The notes under the pieces were generated by a model. That model worked only from the letters and a program-made list of their open reading frames with translations. It was not told where the DNA came from and did no database searches. From positions 178,215 to 242,214 of the forward strand of contig NZ_JAJEWK010000009.1 in the NCBI RefSeq assembly GCF_020687745.1: a stretch of 64,000 nt of DNA, written 5' to 3'. This document shows positions 60,796 to 64,000 of the stretch, piece by piece (position 1 is the first letter of the stretch; the number at the start of each line of letters is the position of its first letter). The stretch is from Chryseobacterium sp. MFBS3-17 (GTDB taxonomy: Bacteria; Bacteroidota; Bacteroidia; Flavobacteriales; Weeksellaceae). A program made the position numbers and the translations under genes.

Positions 60796-60963
60796 TTTTG
60801 TCATCCAGAGCGGCGCGCCAGCAGAGCCGAAGGATCTCATTCGTCTTTTTTGGGTTTGCTGTCAGAGTTATGACATCTCCCTCTCCCCAAGTCCCCAAGT
60901 CTCCCTTCCGATAATCTCCGGCCTCTTGTCTCTTGTCTCTTGTCTCTTGTCTCTTGTCTATCA
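60796..60963 (+). repeat. Composite intergenic repeat, copy 3
   Basis: Head TCATCCAGAGCGG ... GAGCCGAAGGATCTC (60800-60839), link TTCGTCTTTTTTGGGTTT, then ACATCTCCCTCTCCCCAAGT, CCCCAAGTCTCC and a tail with five exact tandem copies of TCTTGTC (60924-60958). Confidence 0.75.
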
Positions 60964-60994
60964 TCTCCTCTTGTCATCACATCAATAAATAAAG

Positions 60995-61024
60995 TTGCTT
61001 TTCTCAAAAAAAATCCTACTTTTG
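60995..61024 (+). promoter_or_regulatory. Promoter of the outer-membrane protein gene
   Basis: TTG (60995-60997), a 19-base spacer and TACTTTTG (61017-61024), an ideal Bacteroidota promoter right after the repeat cluster. Confidence 0.75.
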
Positions 61025-61043
61025 TTAGAAATTAATTTTAAGA

Positions 61044-61670
61044 ATGAAAAAATTATACTTTTTCGCGTTCCTCGCTATGTCGTTTTTTGCCACAGCACAG
61101 TCCGGAAACGGCGTGGGCGATGGAATTTTTCGTTACGGAATCAGCCTGAAAGCCCATCAGAGTAACATCCGCGGCATCCACCAGTATTCCAAAATGCGCA
61201 TCGCCGGCGCGGGTGGTGTTTTTGTGGAAATTCCATTCGTACAAAGGCTCTCCAGCAGCACTTTTGTGGTTCCTATGGTAGAATACTCCATGGAAGGGGA
61301 GGAAAATGAACCGGAGACCGGACGCGAAAAGTTCCATAATGATTACGTGAACGGTTTGGTGTACATCAAGCATTTCTTTGGTGCCAGAGGTCTGAACGAC
61401 CCCAAAGTATTTGTGTTTCTGGGTCCTAAACTCTCTTACAATATCTCCCAGAAAACCGATGCCGAAATTACCGACCCGGTGATTCAGACTGCAGAAGACA
61501 GCCTGGAAGATGTACAGATTGGTATCAGTTTCGGGGGTGGTTACCGCTTTGCCCGGAACATCGAAGCGTACATCCGCTGGGATAACGGGTTCAACCCGGT
61601 GTATATCAATTATCCGTACGGTACCTTCAATTACCAGTTGGGCGCCGGAATCAATATCCTGTTCAGATAA
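61044..61670 (+). CDS. Outer-membrane beta-barrel protein, putative
   Basis: 208 residues. Signal peptide ends FATAQ. The mature protein has alternating amphipathic strands (FVEIPFVQRLSSSTFVVPMV, VQIGISFGGGYRFARNIEAY, FNYQLGAGINILFR) and ends in an aromatic-type C-terminal strand, the pattern of small OmpW/OmpX-like barrels in Bacteroidota. Ligand or function unknown. Own promoter and terminator. Confidence 0.85.
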   Translation: MKKLYFFAFLAMSFFATAQSGNGVGDGIFRYGISLKAHQSNIRGIHQYSKMRIAGAGGVFVEIPFVQRLSSSTFVVPMVEYSMEGEENEPETGREKFHNDYVNGLVYIKHFFGARGLNDPKVFVFLGPKLSYNISQKTDAEITDPVIQTAEDSLEDVQIGISFGGGYRFARNIEAYIRWDNGFNPVYINYPYGTFNYQLGAGINILFR

Positions 61671-61707
61671 CAGCGCAGCCTGCCTGAGATACGGCGTATA
61701 AAAATCT

Positions 61708-61740
61708 AACCCCTATAGTTTAACTGTAGGGGTTCTTTTT
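61708..61740 (+). terminator. Terminator of the barrel-protein gene
   Basis: AACCCCTA (61708-61715) pairs with TAGGGGTT (61727-61734), followed by CTTTTT. Confidence 0.85.
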
Positions 61741-61770
61741 GAGGGCAGCACAGGGGGATTTTTTTCCTGA

Positions 61771-61974
61771 TTATTTTATGACACCGTTTTTGTACACTTC
61801 AATTTTATCAACGGGTCCGTCCGGGAAATAATTCCATTCGCCATCTTTAACGCCATCTTGATAATTTCCATCTTCGATGATTATTTTTCCATATTCCATT
61901 GAATATTTTTTTTCAATCCAGTAACCATCTTTTAAATGATGTTTTGTTTTACTGTGATAAATCGTAAACATCAA
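61771..61974 (-). CDS. Short MORN-repeat-like protein, possibly partial
   Basis: 67 residues. The end DGNYQDGVKDGEWNYFPDG resembles the MORN-type repeats (YxDGxxxGxWxxYxxxG) of YwqK-like antitoxin proteins. Only about two repeats are present, so it may be the stub of a longer protein. AT-rich. It is the last gene on the minus strand of the right-end group. Confidence 0.55.
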   Translation of the reverse strand: MMFTIYHSKTKHHLKDGYWIEKKYSMEYGKIIIEDGNYQDGVKDGEWNYFPDGPVDKIEVYKNGVIK

Positions 61975-61986
61975 TTTAGAATATCC

Positions 61987-62187
61987 TTATTCACACTTTT
62001 CAATTATTAAAGGAGTTTTACCGCCGCTTTCTTTTATTAAAAGAAAATCATTACCTACAAATTCTAGTTTTTGTTTTTTAGTATTATACAATCCATTCCA
62101 ATCTAATTTGGCTTTACCATCGTCTATTATTAGTAATTTTCCGATGGGCTTACTTTTATTGTAATATAAACATAATATATATTTCAT
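61987..62187 (-). CDS. Small protein, truncated copy of the 63433-63822 gene
   Basis: 66 residues. Residues 11-66 (KSKPIGKLLIIDDGKAKLDW, KKQKLEFVGNDFLLIKESGG) align with the C-terminal half of the 129-residue protein at 63433-63822 with high identity. The N-terminal half is missing and replaced by a short new start. It begins 2 bases after the preceding stop. Function unknown. Confidence 0.6.
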   Translation of the reverse strand: MKYILCLYYNKSKPIGKLLIIDDGKAKLDWNGLYNTKKQKLEFVGNDFLLIKESGGKTPLIIEKCE

Positions 62188-62189
62188 TT

Positions 62190-63164
62190 TTACTTTTCCT
62201 TTATAAACATACCATTATCGTCTATTTTATAAAGTTCTATTTTACCATTCGTATTTACATATATCAAGTAATTTGTATCCACTTTAAAGTTAGTAACTTC
62301 TAATGTGTTTTCTTTATCTTCAGGTTCAAACCACTCTCCTTCAACATATAGGTTATCTTTTACCATATTATCTTTGATTGTCAATAATAAAAACCGATAT
62401 GGGAAATCACCACAGTCTTGAGGAACTAGTATAGCATCTACACTTCCTTTTTTAAATAATGGAAGATATCTTACATTAATTTCACCACAACTAAATTCTT
62501 CTAAGCTTTTAATTTCCGATGAATTAATTTCCTTAAAATTAATACTATTTAAATCAATTTGCTTGTCATATGGAAGAGTTTGATAACTTTCACCAAGCTT
62601 TTTGTTGGATTGGTTATTTGAACTTTCACTCTTACTATTTATTAATTTTGTAACAAATTCATTTGTAAAATTGCTTAACTTAATTAAGCCAAAATCTTTT
62701 GTAGAAAATATTAAATGTTCTTCTTCTATACCTTCTGTTGTTTTATTTAAAATGAGAAAATCAATTCTATTTAATACTATTTCCCCTTTCAGATAGGAAA
62801 ATGAATAAACTGCGTCGTCGAGGGATATATCGAATCCCGAAGCGGCAGGCTGAAGATTTATAAAGGGGTCACCTGATTGATTCCCACAAGTAGCACACCC
62901 TATAATGAAGTTGTTTTTTGCAATGATATCAAATTGGGTCCCATTATTGATTGATACAATTATCTCTCTTTTCCCCCATTCATCTTGCTCAACAAATACT
63001 TTGTCAAATTCTCCGTCATTATTTAAATCTGTATTTAGGACATCTATAATTTTCTTTTGAGTTTCAAACTTTTCAGATTGATTCTGAATTTTTACCCTGC
63101 TTTCTTTACATGCAAATGATATTTGTGTAAATAATACAAATGTGAGAATAGCAAAAAGTTTCAT
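62190..63164 (-). CDS. Exported protein of unknown function
   Basis: 324 residues from the ATG at 63164 (MKLFAILTFVLFTQISFACKES), a signal peptide whose cleavage would leave a Cys at or near the new N-terminus, although the lipobox is not canonical. The mature part is AT-rich, rich in Asn, Lys and Ile, with an EF-hand-like LNTDLNNDGEFDKVFVEQDE segment as in FG-GAP/VCBS-type exported proteins, and CATCG. The frame stays open upstream to 63443 into an unrelated GC-richer module, but the signal peptide marks the true start. Confidence 0.65.
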   Translation of the reverse strand: MKLFAILTFVLFTQISFACKESRVKIQNQSEKFETQKKIIDVLNTDLNNDGEFDKVFVEQDEWGKREIIVSINNGTQFDIIAKNNFIIGCATCGNQSGDPFINLQPAASGFDISLDDAVYSFSYLKGEIVLNRIDFLILNKTTEGIEEEHLIFSTKDFGLIKLSNFTNEFVTKLINSKSESSNNQSNKKLGESYQTLPYDKQIDLNSINFKEINSSEIKSLEEFSCGEINVRYLPLFKKGSVDAILVPQDCGDFPYRFLLLTIKDNMVKDNLYVEGEWFEPEDKENTLEVTNFKVDTNYLIYVNTNGKIELYKIDDNGMFIKEK

Positions 63165-63443
63165 ATTATTATTTTTTGAATTCATTATAATATTTTTCAA
63201 TATTGATAGCATAATCGGGGTTTTGATTTTTCCAATTACTTCTATTATAATGCCTTCTGCATCCGGCCGGTTATTGTTTGATCCCGCATGCAAGGAACCT
63301 TTTGCACTGTCGGCCGCAGGTTTTGGTGCGTTTGCGGACTTTTGTTCTGCTTTTTTGTGCGTGTGATTAATGACATTCACATTGCTGCTATCTGCCAAAA
63401 TCTTTCTGTTGTATTCTGCCGTTACATAATACTCATGTCTCGC
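63165..63443 (-). pseudogene. Displaced effector-like module fused in frame upstream
   Basis: About 90 codons with no ATG near the front, reading EYYVTAEYNRKILADSSNVN, INHTHKKAEQKSANAPKPAA and GSNNNRPDAEGIIIEVIGKI. It is GC-richer than its neighbours on both sides and ends abruptly at KTPIMLSILKNIIM, just before the AT-rich exported-protein gene. It looks like the conserved part of a secreted or polymorphic effector whose start and end have been lost by recombination. This is inference from composition and layout. Confidence 0.4.
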
Positions 63444-63822
63444 TTACACATCTTTCAAGAATAAGAGGGAGTCTTCCTCCGTTTTCGCTTATGAATAAGA
63501 AATCTTTCCCCACGAATTCTAATTTTTGTTTTTTAAGATTATATAAACCAATCCATTCTAATCTTGCTTTGCCATCTTCTAATAGTATTAATGTACCAAT
63601 AGGTTTGTTTTTATCTATGTCTTTATCTTCAATTCTTAGTTCATCTTTATAATAATCTTTTTGAGATGATAAGCTAGCATATTTTAAAATATACTCTTGT
63701 TCAGAAGATTTTTCAATTTTTAAGTTAATGTAAATCCCATTAACACTATAAAGTGATAAAAAACCCTTGTCTTTATTGATGTCAAGTTCTGTTAGCTCAT
63801 TTGCACAAATTACAGCCCACAT
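63433..63822 (-). CDS. Small soluble protein of unknown function, full copy
   Basis: 129 residues from the ATG at 63822 (MWAVICANELTELDINKDKG). The same frame continues upstream for about 25 codons (EEPNLDQNTTPSDLKG) without a better start, so an N-terminal leader may have been lost. The second half is the parent of the truncated copy at 61987-62187. AT-rich. Its size and grouping fit an immunity protein or lipoprotein remnant, without direct proof. Confidence 0.6.
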   Translation of the reverse strand: MWAVICANELTELDINKDKGFLSLYSVNGIYINLKIEKSSEQEYILKYASLSSQKDYYKDELRIEDKDIDKNKPIGTLILLEDGKARLEWIGLYNLKKQKLEFVGKDFLFISENGGRLPLILERCVSET

Positions 63823-63854
63823 TCCTTTTAGGTCAGAGGGTGTGGTATTTTGAT

Positions 63855-64000
63855 CTAGATTGGGTTCTTCAGAATGGTTATTGTAAGCTCCCCATTTTCA
63901 GTACGCTTCAAAAGTAGAATTTTTTCTTGATATTTCACTGCTGTTGTTGTCGGATGTGGAAAAGCGGGCAGGAAAAGTGCTTGCCTTAGCCTGGGCTTGC
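63855..64000 (-). CDS. C-terminal end of a protein cut by the window edge
   Basis: The minus-strand frame ending in TAG at 63855-63857 is open to the window edge and reads plausibly as protein (VKYQEKILLLKRTENGELTI, then ILKNPI). It overlaps the upstream extension of the 129-residue gene. No family assignment possible. Confidence 0.4.
   Translation of the reverse strand, partial: KPRLRQALFLPAFPHPTTTAVKYQEKILLLKRTENGELTITILKNPI

Noticed and set aside
60680..60964. 94-codon minus-strand frame with RDKRQETRDKRQE repeats
   Set aside because: The frame spans the REP-like head and the TCTTGTC minisatellite. No start signal, no conservation of the frame between copies.
1..64000. tRNA, rRNA or tmRNA genes
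   Set aside because: I looked for T-loop GGTTCRANNCC segments with acceptor pairing in the intergenic regions and found none; the only structured RNA gene supported is RNase P RNA.

Overview
The window looks like chromosomal DNA of a flavobacterium of the Chryseobacterium / Weeksellaceae type (Bacteroidota). The evidence is: Bacteroidota -7 promoter boxes of the form TAnnTTTG upstream of many genes; two secreted proteins ending in Por-type (T9SS) sorting domains; families that are largely Bacteroidota-specific (START-like domain, DUF6427- and DUF6341-like membrane proteins, OstA-like protein, DUF4241); a ribosomal protein S16 with a long acidic Ala/Glu tail; and Bacteroidota-style interspersed hairpin repeats. 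The genus is an inference; no 16S gene is present.

Layout. 0-11 kb: a pirin gene cut by the left edge, a secreted protein, a DHA2-type efflux pump and asparagine synthase, then two same-strand housekeeping groups (DUF6427-like / DUF3109 / MgtC, and pssA / dnaQ-like exonuclease / FAH-family hydrolase / UspA). 11-25 kb: mostly forward genes (pyruvate dehydrogenase E1 beta, Kup, a Fur-family regulator coupled to an OstA-like protein, class III and class IV aminotransferases, pdxH, panD, a flippase-like membrane protein and a T9SS cargo protein), interrupted at 19.5-20.7 kb by an AT-rich island. 25-46 kb: core enzymes and information processing (M3 peptidase, GreA/B-like protein, rpsP, rimM, asnS, rpoN, an ECF sigma factor with an overlapping membrane-protein gene, RNase P RNA, PPK2, valS, ribokinase, hydrolases). 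45.6-50.1 kb: a MacAB-like ABC export operon. 50.8-53.9 kb: class I ribonucleotide reductase, nrdB and nrdA, separated by an unusual repeat-filled gap. 54-60 kb: DUF72, glyA, recX and an Rrf2 regulator with two oxidoreductases.

Non-coding structure is rich. Intrinsic terminators, many with GCAA or GTAA loops, separate most units, and two of them are near copies of each other. In several genes (efflux pump, pssA, class III aminotransferase, panD, nitroreductase, a membrane protein at 44.9 kb) the -7 box ends only 4-6 bases before the ATG, which predicts leaderless or nearly leaderless mRNAs. The Rrf2 regulator and the reductase gene next to it carry the same TGTAA-N9-TTACA site. Three composite intergenic repeats (50.3, 57.8 and 60.8 kb) share a modular design: a REP-like head, a conserved link and a CT-rich minisatellite tail.

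The most accessory-looking parts are (i) the 19.5-20.7 kb AT-rich island, with a possibly frameshifted gene whose product ends in a hydrophobic Gly/Ala-rich segment and CC motif, followed by a two-helix 57-residue membrane peptide, and (ii) the right end (61.8-64 kb), an AT-rich group of small secreted or soluble proteins containing a full and a truncated copy of one family and a displaced GC-richer module, resembling the debris of a polymorphic effector/immunity locus. Both functional readings are inferences.
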